The notes under the pieces were generated by a model. It had not been told where the DNA came from, did not search any database, and worked only from the letters and a program-made list of their open reading frames with translations. From Acidobacteriota bacterium (GTDB lineage Bacteria; Acidobacteriota; Blastocatellia; Pyrinomonadales; Pyrinomonadaceae), in assembly GCA_029862725.1 (NCBI GenBank), contig JAOTWT010000026.1, positions 1 to 14,554 of the forward strand: 14,554 nt of DNA, read 5' to 3'. Position 1 is the first letter of the stretch, and each line of letters starts with the position of its first letter. Both the position numbers and the translations under genes were made by a program. Positions 1 to 6,058 of the stretch are shown piece by piece.

Positions 1-967
1 ACTCTTTGAGCGGAATCGAGCGATCCGTGTTAAAGACGAGTTCCGCATCAAGCGCCAGAAACCAGATTGTCATATCGCCGATAGGTGAGGCGTTTACAAA
101 ATTGCCGCCGAGGGTCGCCATATTCCTGATCGGTGTAGAAGATACGAGTTTCAGGTGGTCATAGAGCCGCGGAAAAATATCGCTCATCAACTCCGACTCG
201 AGTAGGTCCGTGACAGTCGCCGAAGCTCCTATTTCAATATACCCAGCGGACTCCCAAATCCCCCTAAACTCCTCGGAATAAAAGACATGGGTCGCCTTTT
301 CAATGACCATTTGATCGGGTTTTTGAACATAGAGGTCTGTCCCGCCCGCGACGACAGGAGCACTCGGCTCCCAGCCAGGCATTTCCGCCTCCCTGTATAA
401 CTTCAGTTTATCGGCAACATCTGCAAAATACTCCGGGACTATGCCGGCCTGGATGGCGTCGATCGTTTGGTCCCCGTTGCTCGCGGACTTGTATTGGCAC
501 AAATCCGCCGCCGCCGTTTCCAGCGATTTGTAACCCGTACAGCGGCAAATATTACCGTCGATTGCTGAAACCGCGGCGTCTTTCGTTCCGGCGCTGCCGT
601 CGATGCAAAAAGCTGTAAGAGACATCACAAAACCGACGGTACAGAATCCGCACTGCGTTCCTCCGTTTTCAACTATCGCCGACTGCACCGGTGTCAGGCC
701 AACGCCCTTCGGATTGATGCCCTCCACAGTGACTATGTGTTTGCCTGAAGCATTTGCGAGCGGCATAAGGCACGAGGTCATGGTGCGGTACCGGACCTCT
801 TTTCCGACGAGCTCTCCCGTGATCACCGTGCAGGCTCCGCAATCACCCTCGCGACAACCGATCTTGGTGCCCTTCAGGTTCTTCCGGTACCGGACAAAGT
901 CAAGCACGGTCGTCCCCGCCGGGAGATCGGTTTCGATCGATTCATTATTCAGCAGAAATCGGATCAT
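1..967 (-). CDS. xdhA: Xanthine dehydrogenase small subunit (2Fe-2S and FAD domains), 3' end outside window
   Basis: Electron-transfer subunit of xanthine dehydrogenase, which oxidises hypoxanthine or xanthine to urate with a molybdopterin partner subunit. The open frame runs from ATG 967-965 to the window edge (322 residues seen). A plant-type ferredoxin domain has C38, C43, C46 and C66 (CREGDCGAC). A second [2Fe-2S] domain has C106/C109 (CGFC) and C141/C143 (CRC). An FAD-binding domain follows, with VAGGTDLY at 206-213 and a later ATLGGN motif. This single-chain Fe-S plus FAD order matches XdhA of the Rhodobacter capsulatus type. The start overlaps the upstream TGA by one base (TGATG), so translation is probably coupled. 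A molybdopterin subunit (xdhB) and possibly xdhC would be expected beyond the left edge. Alternative: the small subunit of another molybdenum hydroxylase (for example a CO- or aldehyde-oxidase relative), but the guanine deaminase neighbour favours xanthine. Confidence 0.9.
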   Translation of the reverse strand, partial: MIRFLLNNESIETDLPAGTTVLDFVRYRKNLKGTKIGCREGDCGACTVITGELVGKEVRYRTMTSCLMPLANASGKHIVTVEGINPKGVGLTPVQSAIVENGGTQCGFCTVGFVMSLTAFCIDGSAGTKDAAVSAIDGNICRCTGYKSLETAAADLCQYKSASNGDQTIDAIQAGIVPEYFADVADKLKLYREAEMPGWEPSAPVVAGGTDLYVQKPDQMVIEKATHVFYSEEFRGIWESAGYIEIGASATVTDLLESELMSDIFPRLYDHLKLVSSTPIRNMATLGGNFVNASPIGDMTIWFLALDAELVFNTDRSIPLKE

Positions 968-1425
968 CAGAACTTTCTTATGAGAACAACGCCGGATACG
1001 ATCAATGCAACACCGGCAAGCCTGTAGAGGCTTATCTCCTTGACCGGTACCCCCAGGAACCCATAGTGGTCGAGCACAAGCGTGATCACCATCTGACCGG
1101 CGACAATAAGGCTGAACGTCAACGCGACTCCCAGACGCGGAACCAGAATCACAGCCGACGCGACAAAAAAAGCACCGAGGACGCCTCCGGTCCATGAAAT
1201 CAAAGTGGCCTGTCTCAAGGAAGCCAGATTTCCGAGCGGTATTCCCGCCATCAGGATGTAGACAAACAGCGCGATCGTTCCGATAACAAACGAAACAAAA
1301 GCTGCCAGGACAGGATTATCGACAAATGTCGACAGCCGATTATTTATCGCCGCCTGGGTCGGCATCATCATTCCCGCCAGCAAGGCGAGGACGATAAAAA
1401 AATATGTACCAAACGCAACTTTCAT
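967..1425 (-). CDS. YdcZ/DUF606-family membrane protein (drug/metabolite transporter superfamily)
   Basis: Small hydrophobic protein of about 152 residues with four to five predicted membrane helices. The N-terminal helix ends in PTQAAINNRL, and a middle helix carries a glycine-rich TGGVLGAFFV stretch, both typical of the DUF606/YdcZ branch of the drug/metabolite transporter superfamily. These half-size proteins often act as dimers or pairs in the inner membrane; substrates are mostly unknown. It sits between guanine deaminase and xanthine dehydrogenase with gaps of 3 bases and an overlap of 1 base, so a purine or purine-product substrate is plausible but only inferred. Start: TGA of the upstream gene is followed at once by TTG then ATG; I chose the ATG at 1425, though TTG at 1428 would add one residue. 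No Shine-Dalgarno sequence is visible, so translational coupling is likely. Confidence 0.82.
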   Translation of the reverse strand: MKVAFGTYFFIVLALLAGMMMPTQAAINNRLSTFVDNPVLAAFVSFVIGTIALFVYILMAGIPLGNLASLRQATLISWTGGVLGAFFVASAVILVPRLGVALTFSLIVAGQMVITLVLDHYGFLGVPVKEISLYRLAGVALIVSGVVLIRKF

Positions 1426-1428
1426 CAA

Positions 1429-1905
1429 TCAATACGCGATCTTATCTTCTTTTTCGATCCAAAGCTGAAATACCTCGGTGGCTTCACTGCTCATGATCAT
1501 CTTCGTTTTGATAGTTCTTGAGTCTATGCTCTTGCCGATTTCGTCGTAGATGAACTGGTCGTCGAAACCCGCGCGGGCAGCATCTTCCCTCCGCCCTGCA
1601 AAAACCAACATCGAAGGGCGCGCCCAATAAATCGCGCCAAGGCACATCGGACAGGGTTCGCAGGAACTGTAAACAACGCATTCTTCGAGCTGAAAAGACC
1701 CGAGTGCTTTGCAGGCGGCCCTGATCGCAATTATTTCTGCATGCGCGGTCGGATCGTTAGTCGAGGTCACCCGATTCCAGCCTTCGCCCAATACCTCCCC
1801 GTTTTTTACGACCAGGGCACCGAATGGACCGCCGTGATTTGACTCGACGCCATTTCTGGCGAGTTCGATTGCTCGGCGCATGAATTTTTCGTGATTATCG
1901 GTCAT
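1429..1905 (-). CDS. guaD: Guanine deaminase (cytidine-deaminase fold)
   Basis: Hydrolyses guanine to xanthine plus ammonia in the cytoplasm. The 158-residue length and the sequence match the Bacillus subtilis GuaD type (about 156 residues), not the larger amidohydrolase-type guanine deaminases. Zinc-site motifs are complete: H55-A-E57 (E57 is the proton shuttle) and PCPMC with C85 and C88. The stretch CEPCPMCLGAIYWARP and the aspartate/phenylalanine-rich AGFDDQFIYDEI are hallmarks of this subgroup, as is the aromatic C-terminal tail ending in Tyr that closes the active site in the domain-swapped dimer. It is followed by a transporter-like gene and xdhA, giving a guanine-xanthine-urate route. 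No Shine-Dalgarno sequence precedes ATG 1905. A short inverted repeat (1928-1933 with 1941-1946) lies 23-41 bases upstream. Alternative: a related nucleoside or tRNA deaminase, which I consider unlikely. Confidence 0.92.
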   Translation of the reverse strand: MTDNHEKFMRRAIELARNGVESNHGGPFGALVVKNGEVLGEGWNRVTSTNDPTAHAEIIAIRAACKALGSFQLEECVVYSSCEPCPMCLGAIYWARPSMLVFAGRREDAARAGFDDQFIYDEIGKSIDSRTIKTKMIMSSEATEVFQLWIEKEDKIAY

Positions 1906-1994
1906 AAGGGGTTAATGACTGCTTTGGAAGGTCCGCTTTTGACCTTTCGCGGCGAGTGATTCCAAAATTCCAGCACCCTCCGCTCGCCCGCAGC

Positions 1995-2150
1995 TCACCG
2001 CTCTTTATTCCTTTTGAAGAGGTGTTTTCCGCGTTCGTTGTAGTCATACTTTTCGACGATCTCCTTTCGCGCTGTATTGAGGGCGATTTCCCAAGTGATG
2101 TCCATTTCAATATTCGTCGTAAATGTGGCCATCCGGGATTCACGCATCAT
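1995..2150 (-). CDS. Small hypothetical protein, 51 residues (45 from an internal start)
   Basis: Short open frame, not matching any family I recognise. From ATG 2150 it gives 51 residues; a second ATG at 2132 would give 45 (MATFTTNIEMD...). The product is charged and probably helical: an acidic N-terminal third (NIEMDITWE), a central amphipathic stretch (EIALNTARKEIVEKYDY), and a lysine/arginine-rich end (KHLFKRNKER). The amino-acid make-up looks protein-like, unlike the overlapping frames, which are rich in Ser/Arg/Pro. It lies in the same direction as guaD, with 89 bases between its TGA and the guaD start, and it has a good sigma70-like promoter 39 bases upstream, so it may be the first gene of the purine operon. 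No clear Shine-Dalgarno sequence is seen at either start. No function can be assigned. Confidence 0.5.
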   Translation of the reverse strand: MMRESRMATFTTNIEMDITWEIALNTARKEIVEKYDYNERGKHLFKRNKER

Positions 2151-2188
2151 CTGGATACAGCCGTAGAAGAGTCTGAAATACTAACAAA

Positions 2189-2217
2189 ATCATAGGTACA
2201 CCTTCTCTGAAAGCCAA
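2189..2217 (-). promoter_or_regulatory. Putative sigma70-type promoter for the small protein and guaD operon
   Basis: On the minus strand, TTGGCT (2217-2212) and TATGAT (2194-2189) are separated by exactly 17 bases. TATGAT matches 5 of 6 consensus -10 positions; the -35 box matches its first three. Transcription would begin near 2182, about 30 bases before the first ATG of the small protein, and would continue into guaD, the YdcZ-like gene and xdhA. Confidence 0.45.
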
Positions 2218-2309
2218 AAGCCGGAAAAAGTCGGAAGCATAAGAATATCAGAACTTAAAACAAATAACCTCGATTCCATTACCGCCGAAAAACACTCAAC
2301 AAAGAGCCC

Positions 2310-2350
2310 GCCAGGCATTTTTTCAGGAGGTGATTACTGAAAACCCTGGC
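2310..2350. other. Two-part hairpin with a Shine-Dalgarno/anti-Shine-Dalgarno loop
   Basis: Outer stem GCCAGG (2310-2315) pairs with CCTGGC (2345-2350); inner stem TTTTCAG (2320-2326) pairs with CTGAAAA (2337-2343). There is a four-against-one asymmetric bulge between the stems. The ten-base loop, with its closing bases, reads AGGAGGTGATT on the plus strand, a near-perfect Shine-Dalgarno sequence, and AATCACCTCCT on the minus strand, which resembles the 3' end of 16S rRNA. It lies 74 bases past the stop of the DUF962 gene on the minus strand, so it could act as that gene's terminator, but the T-run after the stem is poor. On the plus strand a CTG at 2337, 6 bases after AGGAGG, opens only an 8-codon frame ending at TAA 2363. 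Role unknown. The rest of the gene-free stretch 2218-2423 shows nothing I can name. Confidence 0.4.
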
Positions 2351-2423
2351 CGACGGGATCTAACGGCCCGCAAAAATTACCAGAAAATCAAATTGTTCAG
2401 GCCGGAAAGTCTAGTCGAGAGGC

Positions 2424-2756
2424 CTATCCATCAGCAACTCGTTCAACCTCGGAATTCATCTTCCCGGTCAGCATAAAAAACATCATCTTGTAGTCCGAGG
2501 CAAACGACCAAAGAGGATACGTAAAGGAGGCCGGCCTGTTCTTTTCGACAAAGAAATGCGAGGCCCAGGAGAATCCATACCCAACTACAAAACAGAGAGG
2601 AATAAGGAAATAGGAGCCGCTCCAGAGAAACCATGCCAGCATCACAAGACCAAGCGCCGTGCCGAAGAAATGCAGGTACCGTGTCAGGGGCTTTGAGTGT
2701 TCGGTTACATAGAAATCCCAAAACTCGGAATAGTTGTCGATGCTGTTGTTTTCCAT
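2424..2756 (-). CDS. Mpo1-like (DUF962) small membrane protein
   Basis: 110-residue protein of the DUF962/YGL010w family. The yeast member Mpo1 is an iron-dependent dioxygenase acting on 2-hydroxy fatty acids from phytosphingosine; bacterial functions are largely untested. Family landmarks are present: RYLHFFGT with H29, a hydrophobic region at about 34-62 forming two membrane segments, then ASHFFVEKNRPASF with H67, and YPLWSFASDYKMM. The histidines in these motifs are the likely metal ligands (inferred by family analogy). The start is well supported: AAAGGAGGT lies 9 bases before ATG 2756, one of the two strong Shine-Dalgarno sites in this window. It is 37 bases downstream of the aldo/keto reductase stop and may be co-transcribed with it. 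The C-terminal MNSEVERVADG tail is polar and not conserved in my recollection. Confidence 0.88.
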   Translation of the reverse strand: MENNSIDNYSEFWDFYVTEHSKPLTRYLHFFGTALGLVMLAWFLWSGSYFLIPLCFVVGYGFSWASHFFVEKNRPASFTYPLWSFASDYKMMFFMLTGKMNSEVERVADG

Positions 2757-2793
2757 ACCAATAAACCTCCTTTGTCAGGACACTAAAACTGTC

Positions 2794-3924
2794 TCAAGCG
2801 CTTTGCCTGCCTGAAAACAAATCGCCGAACACATCCGGCGATGCGATCCGCTTCCGAGCCAGCGCCATGTTCTCAACGACGTGTTCCCGCGAACTCATAC
2901 CGACCAACGCTGTCGTAACCCCCGGCGTCGACCTGACAAATTGAAGGCTGGTCATTGCATCGGTCGTCAATGCTCCCAGTGCCTGCCTGATATTGAGCGG
3001 TACATTCATAGCCAATTGACCCTGCAAAAGCGGCGCGCTGATCATTACCGAGATCCCAAGGTCTTCAGCGGCTTGGATCGTCGGCAACGCCTTTCCCTTA
3101 ACCGCTTGATTCGGTACGAGAAACGCCTCGGGCATCGCGAGGTTGTATGGCAACTGGACAAACTTGAAACCGTTGGCCTCCCCGCCAACCTGGCGGGCAA
3201 TGTTCGCGAAACGTTCGAGTGAATGGTACACGGATTCATCAGGCGCGATTCTAAAACCGTTCCATGTGGCAACTCCGTAGAAGTTAATCTTCGCCTCGCT
3301 TCTCGCTGTTTCAAGCGCCTCAAAGGCCTTCGCAATACGCGCTTCGAAAGTATATCTATCCACTTCCGCGAGCTGCGACTCCGGGTTGTGTATATAAAAT
3401 AGATCGAGGCCGTCTATTTTCATGTTCCGCAACGACTGTTCTATCTGGGAAGTCAGATAACCGGGGGTCATGCAATGACTGCCGCCGACCAGGTCTTCAA
3501 ACTTCGCTACTCCCGTTTTAACAAAGTTTTCTTCAAAGTAGTTGGCGACATCCGACGGCGGTTCGCTGTCAAAGGGCAGATAACCCCCCTTTGAACAGAC
3601 AAAGATCGAATCACGTGTCAGCTCAGCTTTGGTTTCCCTCAGCGCTTCGCCAATGCAACGTTCGCTGCGTTGAAAGCGATAGTTCGGGGCCGTATCAATC
3701 ACATTTCCGCCCAACCGCAAGTATTCGACGATGGCTTCCGTATATTTTTTGTCGGTGTCTGAGTCCCAGTTTCCGAGATATGTCCCGATACCGATTGACG
3801 AAAGGCTCAGGGAATTCGATTGACGGAAGTTGTCTGGAGACAACTTCTCCCGGTTGCCGGTGACTGCGGCAAACCGATCGCGAAAGGCGGCCGTTGCCTT
3901 GGAAGTAGCAAACCTGATTTCCAT
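2794..3924 (-). CDS. Aldo/keto reductase
   Basis: NAD(P)H-dependent oxidoreductase with the (beta/alpha)8 aldo/keto reductase fold, 376 residues. The catalytic tetrad is complete: D77 and Y82 in DTAPNY, K112 in CSKGG and H179 in FYIHNPE. It is longer than the typical 310-330 residues because of an N-terminal extension of about 40 residues before the first strand and an insertion at about 116-155. The C-terminal STPGVTTALVGMSSREHV segment is the usual cofactor phosphate/adenosine-binding region. The substrate cannot be told; family members reduce sugar aldehydes, methylglyoxal and lipid-peroxidation aldehydes. It is divergent from the PerR-like regulator gene (150 bases between the chosen starts), so a role in detoxifying oxidation products is a reasonable inference. 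There is no Shine-Dalgarno sequence; a TAGTAT box stands 7 bases before the ATG. Confidence 0.88.
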   Translation of the reverse strand: MEIRFATSKATAAFRDRFAAVTGNREKLSPDNFRQSNSLSLSSIGIGTYLGNWDSDTDKKYTEAIVEYLRLGGNVIDTAPNYRFQRSERCIGEALRETKAELTRDSIFVCSKGGYLPFDSEPPSDVANYFEENFVKTGVAKFEDLVGGSHCMTPGYLTSQIEQSLRNMKIDGLDLFYIHNPESQLAEVDRYTFEARIAKAFEALETARSEAKINFYGVATWNGFRIAPDESVYHSLERFANIARQVGGEANGFKFVQLPYNLAMPEAFLVPNQAVKGKALPTIQAAEDLGISVMISAPLLQGQLAMNVPLNIRQALGALTTDAMTSLQFVRSTPGVTTALVGMSSREHVVENMALARKRIASPDVFGDLFSGRQSA

Positions 3925-3931
3925 GGTGATA

Positions 3932-3937
3932 ATACTA
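3932..3937 (-). promoter_or_regulatory. Putative -10 box for a leaderless aldo/keto reductase mRNA
   Basis: TAGTAT, 7 bases upstream of ATG 3924 on the minus strand. No convincing -35 box is seen (TTCGTT at 17 bases is weak) and there is no TGn extension. Listed because it fits the spacing seen at other starts in this window; by itself it is weak. Confidence 0.3.
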
Positions 3938-4036
3938 AACCCTCGGGCTTTTAAAACGAAGCGGTTTGGGTGCGGGTCGTAACAGTATCCGAATTGGCCG
4001 GCCGGCCTGCATCCGGTTATCCGCCCGATTAAAAGG

Positions 4037-4065
4037 TTGACATAAAAATGCGGCGGTCTTACCCT
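4037..4065 (+). promoter_or_regulatory. Putative promoter of the PerR-like gene
   Basis: A perfect TTGACA (4037-4042), 17 bases, then TACCCT (4060-4065). The downstream ATG at 4075 is 9 bases after the -10 box, giving a 5' leader of about three bases. The upstream in-frame ATG at 4048 would lie inside the promoter spacer and could not be on this transcript, so the site decides the start. No clear PerR or Fur box was recognised around it. Confidence 0.5.
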
Positions 4066-4074
4066 AAGGCTGAC

Positions 4075-4494
4075 ATGGATAGACTTAGCTTACGGGCGGT
4101 TGAGGAAATGGCGTCGGGCGAGGGCTTTAAGATGACCCCGCAAAGGCGCGTTATCGTCAACTATCTCGAGAAAGCGACCAATCACCCGACGGCCGACGAC
4201 GTTTTTTATGCCGTCAACAAAAAATTTCCGATGACCTCGCGGGCGACAGTATACAATACCCTGAACTGGCTAAAGACAGTTGGTATGCTGCGGGAGCGTT
4301 TCGAAGGCGAGAAGATGCGCTACGATCCCAATTGTGAGCGGCATCATCATTTTATATGTCATGCATGCGGATTGGTGGAGGATATCAACTCGGAATTGAT
4401 CGAAGAGCTTGATGCATTCAAGCTGCCCGGTAAACACAAGGTTGAATCTTACGAGGTAACGGTGCGAGGCGTTTGCAGAAATTGCCGAAAGTGA
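4075..4494 (+). CDS. Fur-family transcriptional regulator, PerR-like peroxide sensor
   Basis: Metal-dependent DNA-binding repressor. An N-terminal winged helix has TPQRR and SRATVYNTLNWL; a C-terminal dimerisation/metal domain has C95-x2-C98 and C134-x2-C137 for structural zinc. Numbered from ATG 4075, the residues aligning with the Bacillus subtilis PerR regulatory metal site (H37, D85, H91, H93, D104) are H37, D84, H90, H92 and D103. All five are kept, including the aspartate that tends to separate PerR from Fur. Such proteins sense hydrogen peroxide by iron-catalysed histidine oxidation. I chose the 139-residue start because the promoter TTGACA-N17-TACCCT ends just before it; ATG 4048 would give 148 residues. 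Its stop touches the stop of the methionine sulfoxide reductase on the other strand, and the aldo/keto reductase is divergent. Iron- or zinc-sensing Fur/Zur roles remain possible. Confidence 0.85.
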   Translation: MDRLSLRAVEEMASGEGFKMTPQRRVIVNYLEKATNHPTADDVFYAVNKKFPMTSRATVYNTLNWLKTVGMLRERFEGEKMRYDPNCERHHHFICHACGLVEDINSELIEELDAFKLPGKHKVESYEVTVRGVCRNCRK

Positions 4495-4983
4495 CTACAA
4501 GACTTTTGTCTCGATTATCGCCACGATCCGTTCCAGCCCGGTCTTGTCCTTCTCGGAAAAGTCATTCAATTGGCGGCTGTCGACGTCCAGTACGCCGAAG
4601 ACCTCTCCGTCTTTTCTCCTGATAGGCAAAACTATCTCTGACCGCGATTCCGAACTGCAGGCGATGTGACCCGGAAAATCATCGACGTTCGGCACGATCA
4701 CGGTCTCTTTTGTTGTATAGCTATAACCGCAAACTCCCTCATCGAATCCGATGCGCGTACATGCCACGGTCCCCTGAAACGGCCCCAGCACCAACATATC
4801 TTCTTTGCGAACGTAAAACCCGACCCAGTAAAATCCAAGCGTTTCCTTCACAACAGCAGCGATATTCGCCAGGTTGGCGATGATATCGCTTTCACCCTCG
4901 ACCAAAGCCGCGATCTGAGGCGCAATTTCCTTATAAATAAGACTCCGTTCGGCGTTCTCTGTAAATGCCACTGATTCAGCCAT
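4495..4983 (-). CDS. msrC: Free methionine-(R)-sulfoxide reductase (GAF domain)
   Basis: Reduces free L-methionine-(R)-sulfoxide to methionine in the cytoplasm, repairing oxidised amino acid. The 162-residue protein is a single GAF domain of the YebR/YtsP type. Three cysteines are at C75 (VACTRIG), C85 (EGVCGY) and C109 (HIACSSESRSE). Their spacing of 10 and 24 is identical to C84, C94 and C118 of the Escherichia coli enzyme, so the full catalytic and resolving set is present. The SEIVLPI and FGVLDVDS strands are typical of this subfamily. Start ATG 4983 has no Shine-Dalgarno sequence but a well-spaced promoter ends 6 bases before it. It converges on the PerR-like gene with no base between the stop codons, and is divergent from cysQ. 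The context fits an oxidative-stress role. Confidence 0.92.
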   Translation of the reverse strand: MAESVAFTENAERSLIYKEIAPQIAALVEGESDIIANLANIAAVVKETLGFYWVGFYVRKEDMLVLGPFQGTVACTRIGFDEGVCGYSYTTKETVIVPNVDDFPGHIACSSESRSEIVLPIRRKDGEVFGVLDVDSRQLNDFSEKDKTGLERIVAIIETKVL

Positions 4984-4989
4984 TTTTTG

Positions 4990-5018
4990 AGTCTAAGATT
5001 CGCGGGTCTAAAACTCAA
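4990..5018 (-). promoter_or_regulatory. Putative promoter for a leaderless msrC mRNA
   Basis: Minus-strand TTGAGT (5018-5013), 17 bases, then TAGACT (4995-4990), then 6 bases, then the ATG at 4983. With the usual 6-7 base distance from -10 box to transcription start, the A of the ATG would be the first transcribed base. Confidence 0.5.
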
Positions 5019-5053
5019 CGGCGGCGGCCGCATTTTTATGGGCCGCGCGAAAG

Positions 5054-5062
5054 TGATAGATT
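5054..5062 (+). promoter_or_regulatory. Putative extended -10 promoter for a leaderless cysQ mRNA
   Basis: TGATAGATT: a TGn extension followed by TAGATT (5057-5062), 6 bases before ATG 5069. There is no good -35 box at 16-18 bases, which is the usual pattern for extended -10 promoters. No Shine-Dalgarno sequence is present. Confidence 0.45.
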
Positions 5063-5068
5063 CACTGA

Positions 5069-5926
5069 ATGTTCGAAAACGAAATGCGAACCGCCGAGGC
5101 ACTGGCGCGAAAGGCGGGAGCAACAATTCTCAGGTACTTTGATGAGGGATTCGAGGTTATTGAAAAACCGCTGAATTCCCATTACTCCGAACCGGTTACA
5201 ATTGCCGATACGACATCAAGCCGGATTATCGTCGAAGGAATAGCTGCAGAGTTTCCATCCGATGCCGTGCTGTCCGAAGAGGAAGATGACGATACCGAAC
5301 GGCGGCTCGCCTCCAGCCGTGTATGGATAATCGACCCGCTTGACGGAACCAAGGGATTTACCGAGAAAAAAGGAGATTTTGCCGTTCAGATCGCACTGGC
5401 CGTGGATGGCGAACCGGTCCTTGGAGTTGTCTTTCAGCCGATCGGTGACCTGCTTTACAGCGCGGTCAAGGACGAAGGATGCTACCTCCAAACGGGCGGT
5501 GCGGAAGCCGCGCCTCTTCGTGTTTCCAAAAAAACCGATTTTCAATCCATGACAATGGCGGTCAGCCGTTCCCACAGGAGCAGTAAGATGCAGCGTATTT
5601 TTGAGCATTTTGGTTTCCGCGACGAGTTTGCTCACGGATCCGTCGGCCTCAAGGTCGGATTTCTCGCTCAGCAAACAGCCGACATCTACATCCACATGTC
5701 GCCGCATACAAAATTCTGGGACACCGCTGCACCGCAGGTAATACTTTCCGAGGCGGGAGGCCGTTTAACCGATATATTCGGAGACCCGATCGACTATACG
5801 AGGGCCGACGTCAGGAATCACAACGGCATCTTTGCTTCCAACGGCATTGTTCACGACGTGGCCGTAGCCCATCTGCATACGCTACTGACCGAATTCGGAA
5901 GGCTAAAAGTAACCGCAGCAAACTAA
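5069..5926 (+). CDS. cysQ: 3'(2'),5'-bisphosphate nucleotidase, CysQ-like (inositol monophosphatase superfamily)
   Basis: Magnesium-dependent, lithium-sensitive phosphatase family; CysQ removes the 3' phosphate from adenosine 3',5'-bisphosphate left over from sulfate activation. Length is 285 residues (Escherichia coli CysQ about 246). Metal-site motifs are complete: EPVTIADTTS with D47, LSEEEDDD with E70/E71, DPLDGTKGF with D89 and D92, and KFWDTAAPQVILSEAGG with D218. The DPLDGTKGF form with Lys-Gly-Phe favours CysQ/Hal2-type enzymes over inositol monophosphatases, where the motif usually reads DGTxN, but other phosphorylated substrates are possible. The C-terminal tail after ASNGIVHD is slightly extended. 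No sulfate-assimilation genes are beside it. It is divergent from msrC (85 bases between), with an extended -10 box just before the start and no Shine-Dalgarno site. A second ATG at 5084 would trim five residues. Confidence 0.82.
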   Translation: MFENEMRTAEALARKAGATILRYFDEGFEVIEKPLNSHYSEPVTIADTTSSRIIVEGIAAEFPSDAVLSEEEDDDTERRLASSRVWIIDPLDGTKGFTEKKGDFAVQIALAVDGEPVLGVVFQPIGDLLYSAVKDEGCYLQTGGAEAAPLRVSKKTDFQSMTMAVSRSHRSSKMQRIFEHFGFRDEFAHGSVGLKVGFLAQQTADIYIHMSPHTKFWDTAAPQVILSEAGGRLTDIFGDPIDYTRADVRNHNGIFASNGIVHDVAVAHLHTLLTEFGRLKVTAAN

Positions 5927-5955
5927 AAAGGCCCCGTCCCTTTCAGAAACGGGGC
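5925..5955 (-). terminator. Rho-independent terminator of the receptor gene
   Basis: On the minus strand, GCCCCGT (5955-5949) and ACGGGGC (5937-5931) form a 7-base-pair GC-rich stem with an 11-base loop, followed by C and five T (5930-5925). It lies about 100 bases past the receptor stop at 6059. On the plus strand the stem follows the cysQ stop by only four bases but lacks a T-run, so it probably works mainly on the minus strand. The T-run overlaps the cysQ stop codon. Confidence 0.7.
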
Positions 5956-6058
5956 ATCCAAGAAAATTTAAAACTTAGCGGATCGAAGACCGGCCCTTTT
6001 GCGATAACATCGCCCGTCAAACCGGAGCGAGGGCCCGCATCAGGGCCTGACCTGACAA

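Noticed and set aside
1926..1948. Hairpin upstream of guaD as a riboswitch
   Set aside because: A six-pair stem with a seven-base loop is far too small for a purine or xanthine riboswitch and shows no known aptamer core.
1895..2195. Open frames of 79-82 codons on both strands overlapping the small protein
   Set aside because: Compositions are Ser/Arg/Pro-rich and shadow-like, and one overlaps the guaD start. The shorter 51-residue frame looks more protein-like and fits the promoter.
2320..2340. A 16S rRNA 3'-end fragment
   Set aside because: Only about ten bases resemble the anti-Shine-Dalgarno region; flanks show no rRNA similarity.
3998..4009. GGCCGGCCGGCC palindrome as an operator
   Set aside because: A simple GC repeat with no flanking dyad; it could be chance.
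3925..4047. A PerR or Fur box between the aldo/keto reductase and the regulator
   Set aside because: TGATAATACTA near 3927 matches only one half of the PerR consensus, and no second half follows.
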